In this document: positions 48,160 to 58,732 of the stretch, one piece after another
How the letters are laid out: each line of letters starts with the position of its first letter
How positions within the stretch are numbered: position 1 is the first letter of the stretch
Source of the DNA: Dactylorhiza incarnata
Taxonomy: Eukaryota > Streptophyta > Magnoliopsida > Asparagales > Orchidaceae
Assembly (NCBI GenBank): GCA_033032865.1
Contig: JAWHQI010000185.1
Coordinates: 3,100,001-3,164,000, forward strand
Reading direction: 5' to 3'
DNA length: 64,000 nucleotides
The notes under the pieces: model-generated
Told to the model about the DNA's origin: nothing
Databases searched by the model: none
Seen by the model: the letters and a program-made list of their open reading frames with translations, nothing else
Made by a program: the position numbers and the translations under genes

Positions 48160-49881
48160 TAATGCGCAAATCTAGCACACCGCTATAGGCGGTAGCAAGA
48201 CTGCGGCACGAAATGGCAGTGTACCGATCATTCAAGTAATATTAAATTGGTGTGAACCCCAAGTATTGAATCTCGAAGGAACACAGTAAGGTGGAGTTTA
48301 ATTTTGAGGAAGGACTTGAAATTGAAGTCCTTTAGGTCGGGCGAATGTGCTGAAAAGGGGTGATTTGGATTGTGGAAAATAAAAGAAAAGAACTAAACTA
48401 CTCCTATGCAGGCCGCTATGCGCTGCTTCACCGGGCGGATGGAAACTATGCAGGCCACTATGCACTGCTTCAATAGGCGGATGGACAAGAAGGCAAGCAG
48501 ATGAGGTGAATGTAACTACGGAAAGGTTTGAGGGTCGTTTGCACCTCTTGGCTCGGCGGATGGATTATATGGGCCGCTATGCACAGCTTAGCTGCGCGGA
48601 TGGAAGAGTCGTCTTGCGGATGGAATGGTTCGCACCGGCGGAGTCGAGGTGGAATATACGGGCCGTTAGCACCGCTTAGCTTGGCAGATGGATGAGTTGT
48701 CAAACGGAATGGAATGGCGGGTTTGCGGAGTGGAATGGTGTGGGGGCGGAATCGGCGCACCTCATATACACATATAAACAAAAGAGTAATTTGCCATAGA
48801 CATGAAATAAACACTACAATGCAATGTTTACATGTGCCACATCATCAAATAATGAAGATTACATTCATATACATCAACACAAATAAGAGAAAAAGGCAAG
48901 AGATACGACCGAATCCGGAGCCTTGTTGTAGATTCACGGAAGGAATCGTCGGGTTGTCAATCCGCGTCCTAGCTCGGTCCCAACTATCTTTCGGGGTAGA
49001 GGAGGGTTGTCACTTCCTCCCAATGGACCCGTATTCTCCGGTAAACTACAATCTGGTCACGTCTGCTACGAATAACTCTTGCTTGGCGATGAAGATGGAG
49101 GTGGAATCCTCTCCTTGAAGCACATGGATGATGGAAGTGTCCTAGGGCAAAGCCCTTGTGGGAGGTGGAAGAGGAACGGAGTTGGAACTCCCTTTGCGGT
49201 GGAAAAATGCGGAACAGTTTGGTCCCCCCCTTTAGGTTGAAATCTGCGATTTTTATAGAAAACAATCAAAACTTTGGTCACGCACGGTCGAACGCACGAC
49301 CGTGCGTGAACCGTGCAATATTAAACCTAAAGCATTTTTGGCAGAAGAGTAAGATGCGCCCGTGCGTTTTACTCACGCACGGTCGAAGCTGATCGTGCGT
49401 AAAAACACATGGGCAAATTCCGAATGTACAAAAAGAGGCTTACGGGGGGCTCGTGCGTTTTACTCACGCACGGTCGAAACCGATCGTGCGTAAAACGCAC
49501 GGGCAAATCTAGATCACCATTTTGCCAGCAAATAAGCACGCACGGTCGATGTGATCGTGCGTCAAGAAAACGCACGACGTGCGATGTATGCAGAAATGCA
49601 ATTTGGGCAAAATGGAGATCTGCCCACCATCACAGCACAATAAACAGCTGGGAAATACACCTCCAGCACGAGCATTAAAGCATAAAAATAATGGGGAACA
49701 CAAAGTGCTTACCCCCAACAATAAAGAGCGTTGTTGCACACCAAAGTGGGCCAAAACAATGCACTTAAAGTGAAAGCGTGAACGAGTAAAATATAAGCAA
49801 TTAAGAACTGAAAATGAAGTGCAAATGCAGGAAAACTAGCCCGGATGAATCCGAAAATCACTATATAAATGGAACTCATCA
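48160..49881 (-). repeat. Element H 3' LTR (1722 bp)
   Basis: Starts TAATGCGC (canonical TGATGCGC with one change) in copia I gag and ends ACTCATCA, followed by the polypurine tract CATCCCCAGACTT. TATA box CTATAAAA (minus) at 49251-49258; the nearest dyad is at 49278. Same family as LTR F in the opposite orientation. Confidence 0.88.
49278..49570. repeat. CpG-rich dyads in the H LTR
   Basis: A perfect 13-bp inverted repeat TCACGCACGGTCG-6 nt-CGACCGTGCGTGA lies at 49278-49309. Related ACGCACGGTCG half-sites with GATCGTGCGT partners are at about 49373-49400, 49463-49503 and 49537-49580. Confidence 0.88.
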
Positions 49882-50379
49882 CATCCCCAGACTTAACTGT
49901 TTGCACGTCCTGAGCAAACAAATCCTAAGCAGGCGGAAAAAAGGAATAGCTAGCTTAAAATTATAAAATGGAGTACCATGTGAAGTCGCATGCTCACGAG
50001 CATAGAAAAATAATAGAGAAGATTTCTAATTATCCACATAGTTTATATATTTCTAATAGAGTAAATAAATATTACTACTACTAAAAAATGGGAGTCACGG
50101 TGAATCATCTGGTCACACATACAGAGAAAGTAAAATAATCACTGAGACGAGCATTGCTAAAGTTGGAATTCCGGACAAACTCCACTGAAATCCATCCGTG
50201 TCGGAGACCATAAGCTCGCCCGGTCACATTCTCTCCACGACACTTGATTGGTTCAAGGTGTCAGTCAGTTGGACTTTAGGTTAGAGATGGGGCTTGAGTT
50301 ACGGTGAGGTAAACAAAGATAAACATGGAGGCTAAGCACACCTAACCCAACATGAGCATAAGGTAGAGCTTCCCGCACG
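49882..50379 (-). mobile_element. Element H internal region, part 1 (3' non-coding)
   Basis: Polypurine tract and about 500 bp homologous to K 52048-52520. Interrupted by K at 50385. Confidence 0.85.
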
Positions 50380-50384
50380 AGTAT

Positions 50385-52047
50385 TGATGCGATGATTCGG
50401 CAAGTGCACCGATCGCGCAAGTAATAATAATGGGGAAAATCCCCGAGTGTCGGTCTCTTGAGGAACACAGTAAGGTGGAGTTAGGTTTCAAGGAAGGACT
50501 TGAGATTGAAGTCCTTAAATCGGATGGGATGCGGGGGAGTTGGGTTGGCTTTTGGAAAATAAAAAGAAAGCTATCAACTACTCCTATGCAATGCCGCTAT
50601 GCAATGCTTCGCTTGGCGGGATGGAGACTAGGCAGGCATTGAGCGCGCTGCGTCGAAAGGGCGGATGGACGAGTAGGCAAGCGGATCGAACTATGCAGGC
50701 CTTGAGCGCGCTGCTTCGTTAGGCGGGATGGAGTACGGGCCGCGATGCCACGCTTCGGTAGGCGGATGGACGAGTAGGCTAGCGGAGTGAGGGTCGTAAG
50801 CACCTCTTCGACAAGCACGCCACTAGCAATTGCTAGTGCGGCACACGAACGTGACGGCGGAATGGAAATGGACGGCGGCGCACCTCAAGCAAATCAAATA
50901 GATAAATTACACAATCACATAGACATGAAATATATATGTAAATATAACTAATTCAAGTGCCACTTCATCATAATAATGAGATATAAAACATATACACATC
51001 AATAAGAGAAGAATAAGGCAAGAAATCGACCGAATCCGAAGTCTCGTTGTAGATTCACGGTTGGAATCGCCGGGTTGTCAATCCGCGTCCAAGCTCGGTA
51101 CGCAACTACGTCCGGGGTAGAGAGAGCTGTCACGACTCTCCAATGGACCCGTCTTCTTCGTGTCACGATCCGGTAGAGGTTGCAAACTTCCTCTTGCTCG
51201 ATGGAGATGGCGGCTAGATCTCTCTTTGAAGCTCTTGGATGAAGGAGGAGGCCGAGAGGAAACTCCGGCTCAAGATTGGCGTGAAGAACAAGCCCGGAGC
51301 ACCTCCAGATGGTGGGCGGCGGTGGAGGGGCGAAGTCGGACGAAACTGGAGCAGAAACGGCGGAAACCAGCGAGCGATGACCTAAAATCGCGAGCAGCGG
51401 AATTTATAGGCGCTGGAATTAAACAGTGCGCACGGTCATTGGCGCACGACCACTGGTCGTGCGCACTAGAATCCTGTGATCGTGCGCCTACCTGGACGGA
51501 GCCTGCAAGGTGAGAAATTTATAAAATACAATGTTCGCACGACCAGTGGCGCACGACCGGTGGTCGTGCGCACTATCGTCGGTGGTCGTGCGCACTGGTC
51601 GAGACAGAACTCATAAAATTAATGATAAGTGCGCACGAACAGTGGCGCACGACCGGTGGTCGTGCGCACTATCGTAGATGGTCGTGCGCACTGCACCAAA
51701 CAGAACTCATGAAAAAAGGGTTAAGTGCACACGATCAGTGGCGCACGACCAGTGGTCGTGCGCAATAGAACCGGTGATCGTGCGCAGTGTTCCTGTGCAG
51801 AATTGCACCGGGAACACCTGCACGACTCCTAATCCAGCACAACCACGAATCTAGCCACTGAAAGTAGCACCTAACAGTACATGAAAACTACTAATGAAGA
51901 TAAGCATGAAATCACACCAAAATGGGCCTAGAAGTGCACATAGCATGGAATAACAAATATGAGCGAAAACATGCCTAAAGTGTAGTGCATAGACTAGAAA
52001 ATCGGCCCAGATGAGTCCATAAATGTGTATATGATGAGGACTCATCA
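50385..52047 (-). repeat. Element K 3' LTR
   Basis: TGATGCGATG to CTCATCA. Four dyads start at 51442, 51549, 51645 and 51741 (spacing 107, 96, 96). TATA box CTATAAATT (minus) at 51401-51409. Confidence 0.95.
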
Positions 52048-53779
52048 CACCCCCAGACTTACCTGTTTGCGCGTCCCGAGCAAACAAATTCCATGCGAAC
52101 GGGGAAAGAAAAGTAGATGGCTTACAACTACAATACAGAGTACCATGCGAAGTCGCATGCTCACGTGCATAAGAAGAATAGTAGAGAAGATTTCTGATTA
52201 TATAAACAGTCTATATATTTCTAAAAGAGTAAAAGTATATTACAACTACTCAAAATGGTGAACTACGGTGAATCGTTCGGTCATGCATACGGAGAAAGTA
52301 AACTAAACGCTGAGATGAGCATTGCTCAAGATTGGGATGCCGGACAAACTCCACTGAAATCCATTGGTGTCGGTGACCATAGGCTTGCCCGGTCACATTC
52401 TCTCCACGACACTAGATTGGTTCATAGCGTGAGTCGGTAGGACTTTAGGTTAGAGATGGGGCTTGGGTTACGGTGAGGTAAACGATGATAAACAAAATGG
52501 CTTAAACACATAACCCAAATGAGCTTTAAAAATAACTACCTGCGCACCAAAATCGAATGCAAGTGCACCACACCCCCAGACTTGAACTTTTGCAACATAG
52601 GTGTGTGCACCGCCTACTCCCAATACATAATTTTTCTACATGATTTTTCAATAAAACACATTTTTCTTTCTTCTCTTTTTTTTCATTTTTCTTTCTATCT
52701 TTCTTTTTCTTGTTTTTTTTTCCTTTCAGCAAAATTTTCAAATGAGCACATCCACAGATTCACATAATAGACACCACAATCAACACCCCCCAAAATGTAA
52801 ATGAAACTACAACTAAAGCTCAGATTTGGGTGTGTGACTAGGCTAGACTTTTAGGCTTTGGTGAGATAAATGTGGAGCTGAATCAAGAAAAGGGTAGGCA
52901 CAAAGGGGCTAGCAAGGGTAGACGATAGGCATGAAATAAAAAGTTCAACCGAGCCAAAATAATGGCCTACGTCATTCTCACGCACTAGAACTATCCTATG
53001 CCAATGCTTCAAGAATCGCTTGGGGCAAGTTCTTAGCCCACGAGAAAGGTAAACCTTCCTCCCGACTCGAGCAATACGAGTCTAGCAATCGTTTACACAC
53101 ATCCCTACGCTACCGTTTGATTCACACCGGATTCACCATTTGAGTAGAGTAAACAACATTTACACTAATAGAGAAAAATATAAAACCATAGTATAAAAAG
53201 AGATCTAACCTACACAAATTCCTATGCAACCGAGCACTCGTCTAGGAGCACTACGGGAGTCAACATTTTACTCTGCTACATAGTCCTAAGCCATCACCTA
53301 GACTTTCCCACATAAGCAGAAGAATTAAATTCACTACAGAGCATGCATACAGGCGAGTACGCGCTCAAGTGGGTGCGGTGGTGTGCAATGAAAATGAACA
53401 ACAATTTAAATGAAATCTTCTAGTATGCAGTGCAATAGTGCACGTGAGCGGGTAAACAAAACTACTCTCCCCCAGACTTAAACTAAACAATCCACAGAAT
53501 ATATGACATGAAAATCAGGAAAGGCTAGGGAAAGAGAGTACCCAGTGCTCAGAAATGAGCACACCAGAAGATTGGCGTGTAAGCTAAAATGAAGCTGCAG
53601 CATCCGCCATCCAGAAAAGATACCTGCAGGGGTCAGCTCCGCAGAAACGAAAGAAAATAGAAAACTGAAAAGAAATACTACTAACTAAACATGATTAGAT
53701 GAAATAAAAATGCAGAAAAGAAAGATAACTACTGGGGTTATTGTCATCCCAGCACGACTTATTCTAAATTAATACGGTT
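52048..53779 (-). other. Element K 3' non-coding region
   Basis: Polypurine tract at 52048-52060, internal copies at 52571-52583 and 53467-53479, a long T/C tract at 52620-52735, and the 57-nt block 53018-53074 shared with A. No coding frame is supported. Confidence 0.85.
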
Positions 53780-55018
53780 CTAGCTAATGGGCCTATGAAA
53801 AAGAAAATGCATAGGTAACTGCTCCATTATCCGTTTCGGTAGCTGGTACCGATACGGAGATAAGGCAGTCACCCCTCTACCTAAATAATAATACCTGCTC
53901 CTCACAGGTAGAGGGAAAAGAAAGTAAGAAGAGGAGGAGGCCTGGTCCTCACTCATCTCACCAAAACTATCCTTGCCCAGCAAGGTATCGCCCACAGCAG
54001 GTCCGCAGGAGGAGAAGGCAACGAGTGGAGCTTCCTCTACGGAGGGGGGATCAACCTCCTCACATGAGAGGATGCTCTCATCATTGACTTGAGCATCATG
54101 CTCCAAGTCCTCCTGATGTACCTGTGAAGACTCAACCTGCACAGGCTCAGATGAAGAAGGGGGGTCAGGAAATAAAAGAGAAGAATGACATAAATAATCA
54201 AAAATCGGGGGAGTGATCCCGGTCTCTCTCCCATCAGGTTGGGGAAGTAAAATAATGTTTGCATTGTCATCAATGCTACAAGATTCGGCGGGATCAACGG
54301 TGGCCAAGCTTAGGATTTGGACTTCCTCCACCGGTGCTGAGGAAAACTCCTCTTCACCTAGAAGGTTGTCCTCCTCCATAGGGGTAGGCATAATACTAAG
54401 ATCAACCGCCTCCTCTTGCGACACATCATCAACAATGTCGTCAGAGACGAGTGTAGTATGCACAACAGGGAGAGGAATAGTGCTCGGATAAAAGTCGAGC
54501 ACCGATTCCTCACAAAGAATCGAATCCACTAGAGGTGGTGGATGCACTGGGAGAATGGGCTCAGCAATGTCGGTGCCCAGATCAGCCACACATCCGGTGA
54601 CCGTATCCATGCCATACCCTTCAAGATGTGAAGGTGACAAAGACACATAACCGGATGTTGAAGGTGTGCCGCCAGAGTTAGGAGTTGGGACGATCCGGAT
54701 GTCCGGCTCGTCATCCTCGTCCAATTGGCGAAAATACTCGGCACAGTCCTTCAAGACATGATCAGTGCTCTGACAAAACCGGCACTGCCTAGCAGGCTTC
54801 TTTGGCATAGCGGGTGCTGAAGCCGAAAAGAAGTATGACGGTAAAGGCTCAGCAGAGTAGCCATAAGACTTACGCGCACCATATGGGGTACCAGACGAAG
54901 TCGGTGCTCCATATGCTGGGCTATACGAATTATGCCTACTATTCTCCGTAGGGCATTCATCGCTAGAGTGAGAGGTATCTCTACACCAACGGCAACGGAT
55001 ATTAAGATGTGCCCACAT
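53780..55018 (-). CDS. Element K protein: 412 aa with two CCHC zinc knuckles, function unknown
   Basis: ATG at 55018 (MWAHLNIRC); the frame is open a little further upstream, and this is the first Met. Two knuckles of the form C-X2-C-X4-H-X4-C occur at about residues 9-22 (CRWCRDTSHSSDEC) and 78-91 (CRFCQSTDHVLKDC), which is nucleocapsid-type RNA binding. Residues about 100-340 are acidic and rich in Asp, Glu, Pro and Ser. The C-terminus has a Tyr/Ser-rich stretch (SSSSYFLFPL) and a basic end. No stop or frameshift occurs. A remnant in H (58137-58343) keeps roughly two-thirds identity over the last 67 residues, arguing that the protein was selected. It sits in the gag position but has no recognisable gag core. 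It may be a diverged Gag fragment or a novel RNA-binding accessory protein. Confidence 0.8.
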   Translation of the reverse strand: MWAHLNIRCRWCRDTSHSSDECPTENSRHNSYSPAYGAPTSSGTPYGARKSYGYSAEPLPSYFFSASAPAMPKKPARQCRFCQSTDHVLKDCAEYFRQLDEDDEPDIRIVPTPNSGGTPSTSGYVSLSPSHLEGYGMDTVTGCVADLGTDIAEPILPVHPPPLVDSILCEESVLDFYPSTIPLPVVHTTLVSDDIVDDVSQEEAVDLSIMPTPMEEDNLLGEEEFSSAPVEEVQILSLATVDPAESCSIDDNANIILLPQPDGRETGITPPIFDYLCHSSLLFPDPPSSSEPVQVESSQVHQEDLEHDAQVNDESILSCEEVDPPSVEEAPLVAFSSCGPAVGDTLLGKDSFGEMSEDQASSSSYFLFPLPVRSRYYYLGRGVTALSPYRYQLPKRIMEQLPMHFLFHRPIS

Positions 55019-55210
55019 AGTGCGAAGATAAAACGATTCAAAAAGAAAACACTATTGTGCACAATACTACACCTAACAATGATTACTAAAGCAACCTAAA
55101 ATAAAACAAGAAAATAGAATACGAAGAAATAAAAACAAAGAAATGCAATTTACAAATGAAAGGGCTTCTCCCTCAGGTTCTCCCTCTCCAGAAAACTCAC
55201 ACGACTGTGT

Positions 55211-55228
55211 TCCCCGGCAACGGCGCCA
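55211..55228 (-). other. Primer-binding site of element K
   Basis: TGGCGCCGTTGCCGGGGA on the minus strand, six bases from the LTR edge. This is a perfect tRNA-Asp-type site and matches that of A except at one base. Confidence 0.92.
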
Positions 55229-55234
55229 AAAACT

Positions 55235-56897
55235 TGATGCGATGATTCGGCAAGTGCACTGGTCGCGCAAGTAATAATAATGGGGAAAATCCCCGAGTGT
55301 CGGTCTCTTGAGGAACACAGTAAGGTGGAGTTAGGTTTCAAGGAAGGACTTGAGATTGAAGTCCTTAAATCGGATGGGATGCGGGGGAGTTGGGTTGGCT
55401 TTTGGAAAATAAAAAGAAAGCTATCAACTACTCCTATGCAATGCCTCTATGCAATGCTTCGCTTGGCGGGATGGAGACTAGGCAGGCCTTGAGCGCGCTG
55501 CGTCGAAAGGGCGGATGGACGCGTAGGCAAGCGGATCGAACTATGCAGGCCTTGAGCGCACTGCTTCATTAGGCGGGATGGAGTACGGGCCGCGATGCCA
55601 CGCTTCGGTAGGCGGATGGACGAGTAGGCTAGCAGAGTGAGGGTCGTAAGCACCTCTTCGACAAGCACGCCACTAGCAATTGCTAGTGCGGCACACGAAC
55701 GTGACGGCGGAATGGAAATGGACGGCGGCGCACCTCAAGCAACTCAAATAGATAAATTACACAATCACATGGACATGAAATATATATGTAAATATAACTA
55801 AATCAAGTGCCACTTCATCATAATAATGAGATCTAAAACATATACACATCAATAAGAGAAGAATAAGGCAAGAAATCGACCGAATCCGAAGTCTCGTTGT
55901 AGATTCACGGTTGGAATCGCCGGGTTGTCAATCCGCGTCCAAGCTCGGTCCGCAACTACGTCCGGGGTAGAGAGAGCTGTCACGACTCTCCAATGGACCC
56001 GTCTTCTTCGTGTCACGATCCGGTAGAGGTTGCAAACTTCCTCTTGCTCGATGGAGATGGCGGCTAGATCTCTCTTTGAAGCTCTTGGATGAAGGAGGAG
56101 GCCGAGAGGAAACTCCGGCTCAAGATTGGCATTAAGAACAAGCCCGGAGCACCTCCAGATGGTGGGCGGCGGTGGAGGGGCGAAGTCGGACGAAACTGGA
56201 GCAGAAACGGCGGAAAACAGCGAGCGATGACCTAAAATCGCGAGCAGCGGAATTTATAGGCGCTGGAATTAAACAGTGCGCACGGTCATTGGCGCACGAC
56301 CACTGGTCGTGCGCACTAGAATCCTGTGATCGTGCGCCTGCCTGGACGGAGCCTGCAAGGTGAGAAATTTATAAAATACAATGTTCGCACGACCAGTGGC
56401 GCACGACCGGTGGTCGTGCGCACTATCGTCGGTGGTCGTGCGCACTGGTCGAGACAGAACTCATAAAATTAATGATAAGTGCGCACGAACAGTGGTGCAC
56501 GACCGGTGGTCGTGTGCACTATCGTAGATGGTCGTGCGCACTGCACCAAACAGAACTCATGAAAAAAGGGTTAAGTGCACACGATCAGTGGCGCACGACC
56601 AGTGGTCGTGCGCAATAGAACCGGTGATCGTGCGCAGTGTTCCTGTGCAGAATTGCACCGGGAACACCTGCATGACTCCTAATCCAGCACAACCACGAAT
56701 CTAGCCACTGAAAGTGGCACCTAACAGTACATGAAAACTACTAATGATGATAAGCATGAAATCACACCAAAATGGGCCTAGAAGTGCACATAGCATAGAA
56801 TAACAAATATGAGCGAAAACATGCCTAAAGTGTAGTGCATAGACTAGAAAATCGGCCCAGATGAGTCCATAAATGTGTATATGATGAGGACTCATCA
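55235..56897 (-). repeat. Element K 5' LTR (1663 bp)
   Basis: Same ends and length as 50385-52047. Dyads start at 56292, 56399, 56495 and 56591; the third has CpG-to-TpG changes in both arms. TATA box at 56251-56259. Confidence 0.95.
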
Positions 56898-56902
56898 AGT
56901 AT

Positions 56903-58348
56903 TAAAAAAACAAGTGGACCACACCCCCAGACTTGGACTTTTGCAACATAGGTGTGTGCACCGCCTACTCCCAATACAAATGTTTACAAAATTTTCAATT
57001 CAACTTTTTCATAACAATCTTTTCATTTTCTTTTTCTTTTTTATTCTTCTGTTTCTTTCTCATTCTTCTTTTTCTTTCTCATTCATTTTCAGCTAATTTT
57101 CAATAAACACACCCACAATTTCCACTATTAAAAAACACCACATCAACACCCCAATAATGAAAATAAAACTAGTCTAAAGCTTAGATTTGGGAGTGCGACT
57201 AGGTTAGGCTTTTAGGCTTTGGTGAGATATATGCGGAGCTGAATCAATGAAAGGGTAGGCACAAAGGGGCTAGCAAGGGTAGACGATAGGCATGAAATAA
57301 AAAGTTCAACAGGGCCAAAATAAGGGCCTACGTCATTCTCACGCACTAGAACTATCCTATGACAATGCTTCAAGAATCTCTTGGGGAAAATTCTAGCCAC
57401 CGAGAAAGATTCTCCTTTCTCCCGACTCAAGCAATACGAGTCTAACGATACTTTACACACATCCCTATGCAACTTTTTGATTCACACCGAATTCACCATT
57501 TGAGTAGAGTAAACAATATTTACACTAAAAGAAATGCATTAAAAAAGTATGAAAAGAAATCTAATTTATACAAATCCCTATACTCACACGAGTACTTGAC
57601 TAGGAACACTAGAGTCAACATTTTAATCCACTACATAATTTAAACGCCATAACAATGATTTTCCCAATCACACAAAGGAAATGAGTTATACTTGATACGC
57701 GCCTACGACTAAGTACACACTCAAGTGGGTGTTGTGGTGTGCATAGAAAATGAATAATACAGCTTAAGTAAAAGCTTCTAGTATGCTATGCAATAGTGCA
57801 CGTGAGCGGGCACAGAAAATAGCTCTCCCCCAGACTTAAACTAAACAATCCAACACAATATATAACTATGAAATTCAAAATAGAGCTAGGGGAAGAGAGT
57901 ACCCAATGCTTTGCAGGTGAGCATACCAGAAGATGCGTGTAAATCCAGGGCAAAGCATCCATATGAAGAATCACAACCACCGCCTTCACAAATAGAAAAT
58001 ACCTGGAGTGGGGGTGAGCTTCGCAAAAACTTGAAAGAAAAATAAAAACTGAATTAAAGAGAATGCATATATAAAAGTAAGATAACTACTGGGGTTATTG
58101 TCCTCCCAGCATGACTTATTCAAAACTTTAAGAGTTCTAGCTAATGGGGGTATAAAAAAGGAAATGAACAGGTAACTGTTCTAATTTGCGTGTCGGTAGC
58201 AGGTACCGATACGGAGACAGAATAGTTACCACTCTACCTAAATAGTAATAATACCTGCGCGTCACAGTTAGAGGGAATAAAAAGTAAGACGAGGAGGAGG
58301 AGTAATCCTCACAAATCTCACTAAAAACATCCTTGCCCAGCAAGGTGT
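56903..58348 (-). mobile_element. Element H internal region, part 2
   Basis: Continues H after the AGTAT duplication and is homologous to K 52540-53975. It has internal polypurine copies at 56922-56934 and 57825-57837, a T/C tract at 57000-57100 and a C-terminal coding remnant at 58137-58343. Cut at 58348 by element L. Confidence 0.85.
58137..58348 (-). pseudogene. Element H protein fragment, homologue of the K protein C-terminus
   Basis: The 67 residues before the stop at 58137 match the end of the K protein, including SSSSYFLFPL, RYYY, LSPYRY and EQLP. The upstream part is removed by the insertion of L, so this is a fragment of a K-type non-autonomous relative. Confidence 0.8.
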
Positions 58349-58620
58349 TGTAACATCCCCGTCAGCGCTAGACCCCTCGGGTGACATGTGTCACTTAGAG
58401 TTGCATGAACTAGAAATTTATTAGATTCTGAATCTGGGTAAGGCACGCAGCTGGGTTCAAGTCACTTTTTAGGCATGACCCAGGAGTATTCATACCTCGG
58501 GCTCAACATAGAAGTTGTAGCCCTCAAAAATACCTTTCCAACGACTGGTTGTACGTTTTCTGGAGGTCTGTATAGCTCACTAGGATTGAAAATCAAAACT
58601 GCTATATTTTGATCTCTGTC

Positions 58621-58732
58621 GCTAGCGCCCGGCGGTATCGCTACCGCCGGCGCTAGCGAATCGTCTCAGCGGTGCCGTCGAGATGGCCGAGAAGGGCTAG
58701 AGCCCGGCGGTAGTGCTACCGCCGGCGCTAGC
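58621..58732. repeat. Two GC-rich inverted repeats in the L LTR
   Basis: At 58621-58658 GCTAGCGCC-GGCGGTA pairs with TACCGCC-GGCGCTAGC (16-bp stem, one bulged C, 3-4-nt loop). A second copy with one mismatch lies at 58696-58732. Confidence 0.9.

Larger units (their letters stand above)
50385..56897 (-). mobile_element. Element K: non-autonomous Athila-like LTR retrotransposon with AGTAT duplication
   Basis: 6513 bp. Both LTRs are 1663 bp (50385-52047 and 55235-56897) with about 23 differences by eye (about 1.4%). Perfect tRNA-Asp-type primer site at 55211-55228 and polypurine tract at 52048-52060. The duplication AGTAT at 50380-50384 and 56898-56902 shows insertion into H. The 3.2-kb internal region has one protein frame in the gag position and no protease, RT or integrase. 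The LTR shares the dyad array and 96-bp spacing with A. Confidence 0.95.
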
